Shown here piece by piece: positions 20,932 to 35,529 of a DNA stretch of 64,000 nt. The position numbers and the translations under genes are program-made. The notes beneath the pieces were generated by a model that saw only the letters and a list, made by a program, of their open reading frames with translations, did no database searches and was not told the DNA's origin. Positions within the stretch are counted from its first letter, which is position 1. Each line of letters opens with the position of its first letter. Source of the DNA: Rosellinia necatrix (lineage: Eukaryota > Ascomycota > Sordariomycetes > Xylariales > Xylariaceae); contig JAGYVD010000001.1 of NCBI GenBank assembly GCA_021209875.1, forward strand, positions 6,262,001 to 6,326,000, read 5' to 3'.

Positions 20932-22775
20932 TAATTAAAGCTAATAACGTTTTTTTTAAAAAGTTTAAAATATAATTGCTTAAGCTATTTAAAATAATAA
21001 TATTTAAAAAAAAACTATTATTTGTTTAAAAAAAACAGCTATTTAATATTTTTATGTTTTATAAAAATTATTTTAGTTTATTAAATAATAATAAATATTT
21101 TAATAAACTATTATTTATTAAGCTAAACAAAAAAAGTTTTAAATTAAATAATTTTTAACTAAAAAATATATTAGTTTTGCTTAAAATATAAATATTTAAA
21201 AACAAATTAAAAAGCTTAAAAGCTTTATTAATTAAATAATATAAAAAAACTAAAGCTTAAATAATAATTAACTGTAAAATTAATATTTAATTTATAATAA
21301 ACTATTTTAAATAGCAGGCTTGAACTTAAATATTAAATATTTTTATTAGTAATTCTGTTTTTAGCACGCAACTTTTTATAAAATATTTATTTTTTAAAGC
21401 TAAATAAAAAAAAAAACTATTTCTAGCGTTTTTTAAAAAAACACAAGCTTAATAAATAGCTTAAAATGCTTATATATAATTTAATTTAATAAAAACTAGC
21501 TTATATATAACAGCTGCTAGCAAAAATAAAAAAAAACTTCTATAGCTTAAATTATAAAAACTTAAATAATAATATTCTATTTAAAATTTTTAATAATAAT
21601 AATAATAACTTTAGCAGCAGTTAAAAACTTTTAAACTTTTTAAAATAATCTAGGTTATATTAACAATAAAATATTTAAACTTAAAAATTAGTTAATAAAA
21701 GCTTTTAAACGTTTAATATAACTACTTTTTATAATAAACTTTATTTATTTAAAACTTTTATTATAATATAATAAAAAACTTTTTAAATTTAAGCTTTAGT
21801 TTATTAAAATAAAATATATATTAAATTATATAAAACAGCTTTTATATTAATTAAATTTAAATTAATTAAATAAGTTTTTATTAATAAATAAAAATTAAAT
21901 ATAATATTAATAAAAATTAATTAAATATAAATAATAAAATTAATAAATAATTAAAAGTTATATTTTATAGCTTTTAAAAACGTTTTAAAATTTTTTGCTA
22001 AAACATTAGAACATAAAAAAATAATAAGTTTTAAATATAATAAAAACATATTATAATACTTAATAAAAATAATAAATTTTAACAAAAGAATCTCATAATT
22101 TAATACTATATATTAAAACTATATTTTAAAAATATTTTTTAATAAAATTATTAAATTAATTTATTTTTAAAAAGGGTGGTTCTAAAAAATAATAATAAAT
22201 TTTTAAAAATAGTTTATAAAATAAAATAAATTTATAAAACTATGCTTATTAACCCCGGGTTATTATTAGCGTTAAAAAACAAGCTTATTTTAATAATAAA
22301 GCTTTTAAAGTTAGGCCTACTGCACTGTAGCAAAAAAAGTCTCTCTGATTTAGCTGTAAACCGATCTTTAAAAAAAAATAAGCTTAAAAAAAATAAAAAC
22401 AAGCTTAAATCAGACTTAAAAAATAAATAATAAATTAATATAACTAACGTTTTTAAAAAAATTAATTAAACCGTTATTAATAAACAAAAATAAAACAAAG
22501 TTAACTGCTAATAATATAATCGATTTAATTATTATATATTAAAATGCTTTATTAAAAAAAACATTTAAAAAAAAAACTTACTTGCGTTTAAAAAGGTTTT
22601 TGCTATTAATATTATAAATATTAAAAATAAATAAAAAGTTATAAAAAAAGCAGCGCTACTATTTAAAAAAGTTAAAATTAACGCTATTATAACTTAGCTT
22701 ACTGCTGCTTTATTTATAAAAATCAGAATTAATACTAAATTAAATTTAAATTTTTAAATGTTTGTTATACTATAT

Positions 22776-23096
22776 TGTTGCGGAGGAACAGATAAATCGT
22801 ATAAGAACAGTAGAATTAAAGCCAAGCGATTAGTGCAGGCAAATTAATTTAAGCTTATAATAGTAATTTATTTAGTTAAGTTATATTATATAGAAATAAT
22901 TAAACTGGCCAGCTTATATATATAGCCTAGAAAAGATTATATTTTTTTTGCCTTATAATTAGTCTGTTTAAATAGGTTAAGTTTATATAAGCCCGACTAT
23001 TTATTTTAACAGCTATTAATTTAGCTATAAGGCTTATTATAACATTTAAGCTGCGATTACCAGCTTTTTATTAAAGTTATTTATTTTATTATAATA
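22776..23096. repeat. Left LTR of element B
   Basis: Partly mutated copy; pairs position for position with 37291-37611 with C/T and G/A differences. Confidence 0.85.
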
Positions 23097-23729
23097 TATT
23101 TTCTAGATCTAGCTAATTAAGGCTTAATTTATAAAATAAATTTTAATAATTGTTTTATATAGTTTTATATATAAAAATAAATAGTAATTTTATAATTAAT
23201 TTAAATAATTATTTTTAAAATTTTATAATTAAAAAGCTTTTTTTAAATAAAAGTTGCTATTTAAAATAGTTAATAATAATAAAGAAAAATATAGTTGCTA
23301 AAATAATTAACTAGTAAATAATTCCGTAGAAGCAGTATAAATATTTTTTAAATAAGTAGTAGCTTAGCTTTTTTTTTCTGATTTTAAGTTAATTAATTAA
23401 TTTATATATAATTTTTTAGATTGTTAATATTTTAGCGCGCGTTAGTTTTAAATTAACGGTTATTTTTTAATAGTTTTTAAATAATTTTAAAAATTGTTTT
23501 TTTATAAATAATTTTTTTTATTAAATATATGCTGCAGCGGGCAGTTTTATATATGATCGGTTGTTTTAACCGGTATAAATAATATTAAAAATTTATTATG
23601 TTTAGTTTTTTAAGCTGCTCTTTTTTTTTTTTTTATAAATAATTTTTAAAAGTTGTTTTAATTTTTTATATTATAATTAAAAAATTAATTTTGTTTTAAA
23701 ATAAATATTTTTATATTGTTGCTATTACT

Positions 23730-23860
23730 GCTGCTATAATTACTGCTGCTTTATTTTTATGCTGCTTATTTATTTATTTATTTTTTTGTTTGCTTTTTTT
23801 TTTTATTTTTGCTACTACTGCAGCTGCTGCTGTTTAAACTGCTGCTGCTGCTAAAAAATT
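23730..23860. repeat. CTG/GCT-rich tract inside element B
   Basis: Runs such as CTGCAGCTGCTGCTG and CTGCTGCTGCTGCT survive amid A+T-only DNA. Probably a former glutamine/alanine-rich coding or low-complexity stretch near the 3' end of B. Confidence 0.5.
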
Positions 23861-26800
23861 AAGCTTAGTTGCTGCTTTTTTTGCCGCCGACTTTGCTTTA
23901 AAAAAAGCTGCTAAGCTAATAATAATTAGCGTTATTAATAAAGCGCTAGCTAATATTTATAATATTAAAAAATTAAATTTTAAATTTAATAGTTTTATAT
24001 TTAGTCTAGCTTTATATATTTTTTAAAGTTTTTTATTAATTATATATATTAATTTTATTTTTAGTTTTTTTTTAACAAGCTTTAAAGCTAATTTTTTTAA
24101 TAAAAAGTTTTAAAGCTTTTTATACTGCTGCTCTAGCTTTTAGTTAATAACGCGGATTTTTTTTTTTAGCAAAAAGCTAACTGGTTTAATTTTTTGGCTA
24201 AGCTTATATTATATTAATAATAAGCATGTTAATAATAATAAAGTTGTTTTTAAAAAACCTGTTAAAAACAAAAGCTGCTTTATAAAAAATAAATTAAAAA
24301 AACGCTTCTGCTGCGCTTATGCCTGCTTAATAATATAAAAAAAATTAAAAAAATATTATTATTAAGTTTAATATTTTAATTAGCAGTGCTATTTTTATAT
24401 TAGCAGATATAAATATATTTTTATATAAATAGCTTTATTTTTTATAAGCGTTTTTTTTTGCTAAAATTTTATATAGCCGAAAAACGGACTAGTTTTTTAT
24501 TACAGCTTTTTTTAAAATAATATAAGCTAAAAAAAATGTTTTAATAAGCTTTTTTTTTTTTTTAATTTAATTTTTTTAACGTAATAGTTTATAAAACTTT
24601 TAAAATTTTTTAATTTTTTACATTTTTATTAAAGCTATTATTTTTTAGTTTAAGCATGTTTTTATTAAAAATAAAATAAAGCAGGCCTAAGTTTAGCTAT
24701 AACAACTAAAAATAGCAGCTTTTAAAAAAACTAAAAGTAATAGTTTTAAGTCTAGCTATTTCTTTTTTAAAAATAATAATATTAACGCTAACGTTAATAA
24801 TATTTCTGTTTTAGCAAGTAAAAAAGTTATAGCTGTTTTAACAGCTAAAAAAGCTTTTGTTTTAGCAGAAATAAATATTAAAAAAAAAGCGATATTATTA
24901 AAAAATTTTTTAATTATTTATACCGTATAAAATAATTAAATATAAAATAAATTTAGCAATTTATAAGCTTAAAAATATTAATAAATATAATAAAATGTTT
25001 AAAAATTATAATTACTTTTTAAATCAGCAGTTATAACGTTTTAGCATAAAAACTTTAAATTAAAAAAAAAATTATATATTTTTAAGTTTTTATAATGCTT
25101 GCTAATTGTTTAAAAGCTTTAATTATTAAAAATAACCTAGATTTTAAGCTAGTTATTTATAAAAAATAAATAAAAAAAAAAACTATTTTAATATAAAAAT
25201 AATTTTAATAATAGTAATTTTATTAATCTGTTTATAAAAGCAGATATTTAAAAATAATTTAAAAGATTTTTTAGTTATAATTAATTAGTTTTTGTTGCTT
25301 ATAAGCTATATTTTTTTAATCTTATAATTATAATTATAAAAATTAAATAAAACGTAAAAATATTTAAATTAAACATATAATAAATTTTTTATAAGCTTGT
25401 TTATAAATATTTAAATAGTTAAAAATATTTTATTTTAAATAATCTTTTTAATATTTTTATTTTATTTATATATTTTATATATTAATATGCTATAATTTTA
25501 TGTTAATTTGTTTATTTTTTTTATAATTAATTTAATAGATTATATATTATTTAAATAAATAGTTTATATATTTTTAAAATCGAGCTGAATATTTTAAAAA
25601 GCTTTTTAATATTATAATCTTTTAGCTGTAAAATAATTATTTTAACTTTAGTTTTAATAGTTAATATTAAAATAATATTTTATTTTATTGTTTTTAAATA
25701 AAAAGCTTTTAAAAATTAATATAATATATTTATGCGATAATCTGCGCGTTTTTTATTATTTATAAATAAAACGTTTTTAGCGATTATAAAAGCTTATGTT
25801 TTTAAAAACCTATTTTAAATCTAACTATTAAAATTTTAGTTTTATATAAATATTTAATTAAATAATTAATTATAACGTGATAATTAATGCTTAAATTAAT
25901 TAAAAACTATAATAATATTTTAATCGTAAAAACTATATCTGTTTTTAATATTATTTTATTATATAGCGCTAATTTAACTTTTTTTTAATAAGTTTTTATT
26001 TGTTTTTTTATAGTTTAACCTAAGTTATATATAAAATCTTTATATAATAAAGGAATAGCTAATATATAAATTAAATTATTTAGCCTGTAATATTTAGCAA
26101 TTTTTTTATATATTAATTATAAGCTAAAAAATTATTTAAGCTTTTTAATTATAGATTACTTTAATTTTTAAAATTATTTAATATTATTTTGTTTTTTAAG
26201 TTTATATGCTTTTTAATATTTTATATAATCTTTTATTTTTAGCTTTATAATTTTTGTAATAAAATATTAGAAAATTGTTTATATAAAAATTATAAATATA
26301 AATTAATTCTTAGTATAAAATAAACAAGGCTTTTTAAAAAACGATTATTTTTAATATTTTAAATGTTAATAAGAACTTTTTATATTAAAATAGCAGGGAA
26401 TTTTTTAAGCTGTATAGCGCTTTATTTAATAATGTTTTATTTAACTATAAAAAGTTTTTAAAAAAACGGTATGCTACAGGCGTTTTTTTAGTTTATAAAA
26501 CGTTTAAAAACGTAAAAATTATATTAAACTAAAGTATTTTTAAGTTAAAATATATTGCTAAAGCTATTATAAGCTTAAAAGTTTTTATAATAAATATTGC
26601 TATATAAGTTATTTATAATATATTTTCTAGCTAAAGATTATTTTATATTATAATATATAATTTATATTATTTAATATATTTTTTTATTAAACTTATATTA
26701 AAATACTTATTTAAGCAGTAGTAAAAATTTTAAGATTTTATTTAATTTTATTATTTTAATTATTTTTTTTTTTAAACGATTTTATTTCTGCGTAAATATT

Positions 26801-28895
26801 AGCATAAAACTGTTTATTTATTAAATAATTCTAAAGATTTTTCCAGCTTTTTAGTAGCAGTTTTAATAAATCGTTAATATATATACGCTTTTTTAGCCTA
26901 GTATTTATTTTTTTTGCTTTATTTTAGTTTATTACAGCTATAAATACTATATATAATATTTTATGCTTTTTATTTTTTTATAAAATGTTTGTTTTAATTA
27001 AATAAATAAGTTTTTATAAAGTTAAACTAATTTTAATTATTTAAAACTTTAATAATATTATTTAAATAAATTATTATAATAAATATAAATATATTATTAT
27101 TTTTTAGTATTAAGTTAAAAGTTTTAGTTTTTAATTTTTAGTTTAAACAAAAGCTGCTAAAAATATTTTATACGTATATATATGTTTTACTAGTTTATTT
27201 AATCGATTAGTTAATTAATAAGCTATTTATGTTTTAATAATTAGTATTCTAAGGTTATTTTATAATGTTTAATTATTTTAGTTTTAAAAAGCGATTTTTT
27301 AAGCTTTTTTAAAACTAATTAGTTTTATATTAAATAAAAAGCTTTGTTTTATTTTATATAATTATTTTATTTTTATATTTAAGCTTAAGAGTTTTTTTAG
27401 CTTATAGTTTATTTTTTATTTTTATTTTTTAATTGTTTTTAGTTTAAAAATATTTTAAAAGTTATAAGTTTATATAGCTGCATATTATAAGCGTTATTTT
27501 TAGCGGCATATTTTTAGCTGTTTTTATTTTTAATTTTTATTTTATTAGTTAATTTTTTAAAGTTTATTAGTTAAATTAAAAATATTTTTATAAAAAGCAG
27601 AAATAATAAAAGTATTTTTAAGTTTATATGCAGCTATAAATTTAATATTTTATATATTTAATATAATAAAAAATTTAAAAGCTTAGATTTAATTTTAATA
27701 ATTTATTTAATAAAAGCTTTATTTATTTTAATTATTAGTTTTTTGTTTTTTTAATAAAATTTTTTTATTAAATTTAATATTTTATTTAATAATTATTTTA
27801 TTTAATTAAAAATTTATATATAATATAAGTTGTAAGCTTAATAGCTTATAAAATATTTTATATAAATATAAACTTTAGTTTTATATTTTTATTAATTATG
27901 TTTAGCAAGCTTATTAATTTTTATTAAATAAGCTTTATATTTATATATATATATTCTGTTTTAATTAAAATATAAATTATTTATTAGCTTTTTAACGCGT
28001 TTTAAAATATATTAATAAAATAAATGCTTAAACTAGTTTTTTAAAACGTAATAAAATATATAATAGTTTTTTGCAGCAGAAAAGCTTTTATTATATAGCT
28101 AAACTACTGTTTTAACAGCTTTTAGCTAAAGCTTTTTTAAAAGTTCTGTTTTTTTTAATATTTTAATAGCTTAATTAATAATTTTTTAGCTAGCGCGCTT
28201 TAACGCGTTATTTAATTTAAAGATTTTAATAAATGTTAGTTTATTTTTAATTTTTTAATATTTAATTTAACGTTTATATTTTATTAAGCTTTTAATAACG
28301 ATTACTTTTTTTATTATTATTTTAGATTTTATATATTAAAAGTTTAAATTATTTTATTATTTAATATTTAAATTTTATAATTAAATTAGTAATTATTTTT
28401 CTAACTTTAGTTAAAAAATATATATATAAATTTTACTGCTGTATTTTTTTTAATAATAAATATTTAGCTTAATTTATTATATTTTTAAAAATAATTAAAC
28501 AGATTTTAATAAATATACTAGAATAAACGGGCTGCGCGCTGTTTTAAACGCTTTTTATTAATTCTTTTTTTAGCATGCGTTTTAATATAGTTTTTATATT
28601 AAAATTATAAAATTTTTAAATTTTTATATTTGTTATTTTATATATAAGCGTTTATAAAGCGTTTTATTTTAAATAATTTAATTTTAAATGCTATAAATTT
28701 TAAAAATCTGATTTTAGCTTTAAAAAGGTTTTTATAAAATAATATAAACGTTTAAAAGTTTTAAACGTAGTTGCAACGCTTAAACTTGCAGCGTTTGCTT
28801 AAATAAAATTAAAAAAATTATATAAATTAATTATTAATATGCTGCTTAAATAAATAAAAATAAGCTTATATTTAAAAAAAACTAAGTTATATTGT

Positions 28896-29139
28896 TAGTT
28901 ACGGATGCCACACATACCTACACACCCCTGACTAGGACCCACCTGGAAAGGTCCTTCTGGTTGTAGGCCAAGGCCTACAACACTTACGTATATTATATGA
29001 CCTAGCATCTGTGCACCTATAAACTAGTACATATTTAATTTCTATTTAGATAGCTTTTTTGGTTTTTTATCTTTTAATTAATATATATATAAAACTTTAA
29101 CTAGAAGCTTTGCTTTTGCAAAAAACATTAATTATAATA
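28896..29139 (+). repeat. Left LTR of nested Ty3/gypsy element
   Basis: Begins (T)AGTTACGGATGCC. Aligns over its full 244 bp with 35286-35529, with differences mainly C/T and G/A. Confidence 0.9.
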
Positions 29140-32100
29140 ATCAGAAGATTATTTTTATTATTTAATATTTAATTAATTAAATTTAGTTGTAAAAACAACT
29201 GTTATTTTGCTACTTCTTGCACTTGTAGAACTTTAACATTAAACTAACCTATTAAATGCAAGCTTAATTTATATTTTAATAATTTAATTATAACAACCGG
29301 CACTAAAGCTTTAATTTTTATACGATATATTATATTATAGTATAAATAACATGCTTAATATAGCATAAAAAAATATTAGCAGGTCTGTTTATAATATGGC
29401 CTGTTATAAAATATAATTTAATTTTAACACTTTAGCTTAAAATTATATTAAAAATAATAAATAAGCTAATATTTATTTATATTAATAATTAGCAAAAATA
29501 TAAACTTTATAGTTTAACTCCGGCTTTATAATAAAACGTAAAAAACAAAAATAAAAAAAAAAACTTATAAAAAATATACTAGCGTGTTATAAATGCTTTT
29601 CTTTTAAAAAATACTTAGTATAATATAAACTTGCTTAGTTTAAAAGTAGAAGTAATAAAAAAAATCTAACATTTTATTATAAACTTAATATAAAAAACAG
29701 AGATTAAAGCACTGTTTACTCCGTTAATAAAAAAAAAATAAACAGCTTTTAAAATTAACGGATTAATAACTTAAAAATTTTTTAATAACTATTATAAAAC
29801 GGATTATAAAGCTTTATTTTAAAAAATAAAATTATAAATGTTTATAGCTAACGTTTAAAAATAAATAGCTAAAAATTTATATAAAATTATAAATATATTT
29901 AACGCTAACTTTAATTATTTAATAGTTTAAATCGACCTGTATTATAATACGTAAAAAATTGTTATAGCTAAATCAAAAATATAATATAAAACAACTTTTA
30001 TAAATTTAATAAAAAAAACTAAAAAGCTGGTTAAAATTAACCAGCTTATTGTTAACTTAATAGCTTAAAAACGTTTTATTAATAATATATTTTTAATAAT
30101 ATCAGGACTAAAAAAAATCTATTAAAATAAACGTTCTTATTTTTTATAATAACGTAATAAAAAACCCTGTTGCTTTTAAAGTTTAATACTGCAATTAAAT
30201 TAACCGTTTTGCAGCTAATACTAACTAGTTTATAATTAAAGCAGCCTAAATAGCAGACATTAAATTATATTTAAAAGGTTTAGCTGTAATTAACTTACAG
30301 CTTTTTTTAAAACACTTATTTTAAAAAATTACTACTTTTAAAAATTAATAAGTTATTTATATTAAAAATACTCCGATTTTAACTAAAAGCAGAAGTTTTA
30401 TATTAAATTTATAAGTTTAATTATAATTATTTTTATAAAATATTAAATATTTAAAAACGCGTTTAATTATTTTATAAAAAACGTATACTTATTAAAGCTT
30501 TATAAAAAAAATTTTATTTACGGTTGCTACTCTGCTTTAAAAATTAAATCGTTATATAATATTTAAATAATAAATATAATTATAATAAGTTTATTTATTA
30601 TTATAAACAAGTTGTTTATAATATAATTAAAACTAATATAAAATTTAAAAAATTAAAAAAATAAAAAGTTGTTAAAGCGCTTAATAAAAAAATTAAAAAC
30701 TTAAAAGCTAGCAGTAGCAGCATTAATAAAAGCAGAAGTAGTAGTAGAACTTATTAAACGTATGAATTAACTGCTAAGCTTATTAAAATAATATAAATTA
30801 AAAAGCTTTTTTTTAAAAAAATAAAAAAACTAATAAAAAAAAAAAATGCTTTTATTATAAGCAGCAAAATTATAAATCTAGCTTATATTTAATTAAATAT
30901 AAAAACATAAATATAAACGTTATAAATATGGATTAAAAGCGTAAAATATAACTAGCTGCTATATATATTAAAATATATAAAAACTAAAATATAAAAAAAA
31001 ATTTAATTAACGTAACGCAAAATAAAAAGCAAAAAAGCTTAACTTTAAACATAATAAACTTTTTTTAAAAATATATTAATAAATATTAGTATTAAAACAA
31101 TAAAAGATTTTCTAACCTTTTATTTAAAAAAACTTTTTTAGTTTTATATATATTAATATTAAATAAATAAAAGCTTTTTATAAATAATGTTTTAATTAAT
31201 ATAAAAACAGACAGATATATTTTTATAAATATAAAACTAGCGCTAAAAATTAAACAATAATTAAACGTTAAAATAAAAACTAACTTTTATTTAAAAAAGT
31301 ATTAAAGTTTAACTTAAATTTTTATTAAAATATAAAAAATTTTAATAATAAATTTTTATTTATAAAACAAATGTTTAAAAACGTTTTATTAATTAAATTA
31401 AAAATAAAATATAACTTTATTATAAGTTAAATATTTTATAAAAACATAACATATTTTCTAACGTTAAAAAAAATATTATATATTTTTTTAGTTTTTGCTA
31501 AATAATAGAATTTTTTTTAAATATAAAACAAAACTAAATGCTAAACACCTGGAAGCTTAATAGCCGCGCTATTTAAATATAGTCGCGTTATTATTAGCTT
31601 TGCTTAAAGCTTTATTAAAACTTTTAAAAAATATAATATGTCGGCTTATAAAATATATATTATAAGTAAACTAATAAAAAAACATAATATATAAAATAAA
31701 CTAATAATTAAGTAAAAACGTTATAACTTTTATTAACGTGTTATTTTTATTTTAAAAAACAGAATAATAATATAACTATTAAAGTTTATATTAATTATAA
31801 AAAAACGTAATTAAATAGTACAAGCATTAGCTGGTCGCTAATATTATTATAATTAAAATCTTCTTTTTTTTAAAAAGCGTAAAAATTTATAAAGCGTTAA
31901 TTAATATAACGTTAATAAGCTATATTAATACTATAATCTAATATAAACGTTAACTAGCAGAGCTTTTTTTAATTAAAAAAAAAAAAGAGTTAAAACGTAA
32001 AACATAAAAACAAGTACTTTTGAAGTACTATAAGCTTTTAAAAACTTTTAATAAAATAAACTTTAATATATTACTTTTTAATTAAATAATAAACTATTAT

Positions 32101-32277
32101 ATTAAATTTGCTAAAAATAAAAGTCGGAAAAACTTAATAAATAACTTGTTATATCGTATATTATTAAAAAAACTAAAAACTATAAAAAATATATTATTAA
32201 TAACTTTTAAAAAAGTTTGTTATATTTAAAAGCGTTTTTTTATTTTATTTATGCTATTTATATAAAAATTAAACAAA

Positions 32278-34300
32278 GGTTTTAGATTTTGTGTAAACTA
32301 CCGAAAATTAAACGTGTTAATTAAAAAAAACTAATATTTATTACTTTTAATAAATAAAATATTAGCATATATAATAAAAGCTAAAATTTTTATAAAAATT
32401 AACGTATAATAAACGTTCTATTATATTTATATATATTTAAAAACAAAGATTTTATAACGTTTAAAACTAAATATAAGTTATTTAAATATAAAATGTTATT
32501 TTTTTAAATTATTAAACAGCTTAGCTATTTTTTAAAAATATATAAATAACGCGTTAATAAAATATTTAAACAACTTTTATAATGCTTATATTAACAATAT
32601 GCTAATTTATTCCGACAATATAAAAAATATTAAATATATATAAAAAAGTTCTGTAAAACTATAAAATATAAGCTTATAAGCGGACTTAAAAAGTATAAAT
32701 TTTATATAACTAAAACTAAATATTTAAAATTTATTATAAAAAAAAATAAAATTAAAGTAGACTTAGATAAAATAGCTGTTATATAAAACTAAAACTTTTA
32801 TTAAAATAAAAAATATAATTTTTTAAAATTTAGCAACTTTATTAGAGGTTTATTTTAAAATTTAATTGCGTTACTAAACTATTATTTAACTTTATAAAAA
32901 AAAATAATGTATTTTTAAAGTAAAAATATTAAAAATGTTTAATAAACTAAAAACCTGACTAATAAACGTTTTAATATTAATATATTTTAATTATAATAAA
33001 AAACAAAAGTAAAAATAAACGTATTAAACAGAGTAACAGCGGAAAACTTAATATAAAAAAGACAACAATAAATAATATTTAATAATATTTTATTTAAAAA
33101 TAATATAAAACGTTAAATTAAACTATAATATTTATAACAAAGAAATACTAGCAGTAGTAAAAACGTTTTTATATTAAAAACTAAAATTAATAAAAACGTA
33201 AAAGCGCGATTTTTTTATTATTATTATAAACTATAAAGCTTTTAAATATTTTTTAATAAAATAAAAACTTAATTTTTGCTAAACAGGGTAAGCTGAACTT
33301 TTATTTTAATATAACTTTATAATTGCAGACATTTTATTAAAAAAATAAAAAGATTTACGTACGTAAAAAAAAAAAATAAATAGTTAACAGCATATAATAA
33401 TGTTCCGCTTAGTTAATAAAACCTGTTTTATTTAAAACGTTAATATAAAAATATTTATAATTAATGCCGAAATAACACTTTTTTATTCTGTAATAATACT
33501 AATAAATAAAATGCTAAAACAAAATTAAAAAGCTTTTAAAATAATTATATATAAAGCTAGAGCTAAACTAAACAATAATAAAAATTAAGCGCTATATAAT
33601 AAGCTAGTTATATATAAAAGTCGCCTAATAATACTTAAAATAAACGATTTATTTGTAAAAACTTTTAAAAAAATATATAAACGTATAACAACAGCGCACC
33701 TAGGTCGTAATAAAACCTGCAAATTAATAGCAATATAATATTAATAGCTGGGACTAGCTGCAGATTATAACATATACGTAGCTAACTATTTTAAATATTA
33801 ACCGGCAAAAATGCCTAAAAATAAAACCTCCGGTTTTTTATAACTTATATTAATACTTTTAAAGCTATTTTAATACTTAGTAATTAATTTTAAAAAAATA
33901 ACTACTAATAAAAAAAAAAAAAAGCATATATTTATAAGAATAAACTAACTAAATAAACTATTTTAATTAATTTTTTATTAAAAACTGGTTATAATAGAAA
34001 TAGCAGCAAAATTATATTATAAAAGCTTATTTAAAATTTTTGGTTTATTAGAGAAAATAAATTTAAACTAAGGCTTTTAATTTATTATTTTATTTATAAA
34101 TAAACTAGCAAAAATTTTAAAAATTTAATAAAAACTATTTTTAACAGGAAATTATAAATTAGCAAAACAAGCTAAAATCGTAATTAAATATTTAAACTAA
34201 AAATTAAAACTTTTTTATAATTATTATTAAAATAATTAAGCTAAAGCTTTATTAATAATAAACTATGCAGCAGCATTACTGCTATATAACTTTATAAGAT
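32278..34300 (+). pseudogene. Fossil pol of the nested Ty3/gypsy element: RT, RNase H, integrase
   Basis: All in one frame on the plus strand and full of stops. RT: GFRFCVNYRKLN at 32278, AKIFIKINV, then YINNMLIYSD near 32587, a RIP-altered form of the Y-x-DD-x-LIYSD active site (Asp codons turned to Asn). RNase H: NYNIYNKEILAVVK from 33121. Integrase zinc-finger region: AHLGRNKTCK from 33694 and LAADYNIYVANYF. The order RT, RNase H, integrase is diagnostic of Ty3/gypsy rather than Ty1/copia. Catalytic Asp to Asn changes and TGG/CAG/CGA to stop changes fit G-to-A and C-to-T RIP. No product is possible. Confidence 0.9.
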
Positions 34301-35285
34301 TACAACTTTATAAAATATTATTTAGTTTTTTAATGCTTTATTATTAGAATTAATATAGCTAAACGCTAAATATAAAAAGTTTGCTTATAAAAAGTAATTA
34401 AACTAACAGAACATTTAATTAATAATAAAATAATATAAAAATATATAGATATAGCTTAAAAATTTTATTATAAATATAAATATATATAATTAAAAAAAAA
34501 AAAATATAAAAAAAACTAGACTTTAATATAAAAATTAAATATTTATTATTAAAAATAATAATTTTAAATTATAAATAAACTTTTAAATAAACTAGACTAT
34601 TTTATAATAAAACGATATTTTAAAATTATAAAAAAATAAAACTGGCGATATTCTAACTAAAAGTACTGTCGAGTTAGTAATTAACAGATTTTTATTATAT
34701 AGACTAGTTAAAAAAATACCTGAACAACCTGTTATAAAAACAAAAAAACAAACAACCGAAAAAAAAAATAATAAAGCTTAAAAAAAAACAAAAATAAAAA
34801 ATAAAATAGATTTAAACTTTTTATATATATTATAAAAAGTTATAATACTAAATAAACTAAAAAAGTTAAAACTTTAACGATTAATAATATTTAGCTAATA
34901 ATTTTAAAAACTTTTTAAAACTATTATTATAATTTTATTAAAATAACCTAGAATCTGCAGAACTACTAAAACAATTAATATATTAAATATTAGCAGCTGC
35001 AGAAAATCGGTTTAAAAAGTTGCATTTAAATAATAACGCGACAGAAAAAATTAAAATATTATATAAATTACGCAGAAAAAACATAAAAAAATAAAAGACC
35101 GCTTAATAAAATGTTTTATTAACTTAGTTGTTAATAGTTGTAAAAAAGTAATATAACGTTTTTATAAAATAAAAGCTTGTAGTATAGTAGTTAAGTTATA
35201 AAAACCTAAAGTAATTTTTTTTTTTATTAAAAAGCAACTAAAAGCACTCTGTTTAAAATAAAGCAAGATTTTTTTTAAAAAGGGG

Positions 35286-35529
35286 TAGTTATAAATGCTA
35301 TATATATTTATATATTTTTGACTAAAACCCACCTAGAAAAGTCCTTTTAATTATAAGCTAAAGCTTATAACATTTATATATATTACATGACCTAGCATCC
35401 GTGCATTTATAAACTAATATATATTTAATTTCTACTTAGATAGCTTTTTCGGTTTTTTATCTTCTGATTAATATATATATAGGACCTTAACTAAGAGCTT
35501 TACCTCTGCAAAGGACACCAATCGTGACA
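35286..35529 (+). repeat. Right LTR of nested Ty3/gypsy element
   Basis: Preceded by the polypurine tract AAAAAGGGG, ends GTGACA. Its first half is heavily RIP-mutated; its last 40 bp retain original C/G. Confidence 0.9.

Larger units (their letters stand above)
28896..35529 (+). mobile_element. Nested Ty3/gypsy retrotransposon (about 6.6 kb), RIP-inactivated
   Basis: Direct LTRs 28896-29139 and 35286-35529 are of equal length. Flanks share ATTGTT (28891-28896 and 35529-35534), giving a 5-bp duplication ATTGT or TTGTT depending on where the LTR end is drawn. It is inserted within element B. Gag-like sequence (RFAAN near 30205) and pol lie on the plus strand in a single frame, with stops from RIP. 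The right LTR is preceded by AAAAAGGGG, a polypurine tract. The left LTR retains much original sequence (CCACACATACCTACACACCC) and the right one is more mutated over the same part. Confidence 0.9.

Noticed and set aside
20733..20975. 80-codon frame in the GC island
   Set aside because: Lies inside the solo LTR and runs out into A+T-rich DNA.
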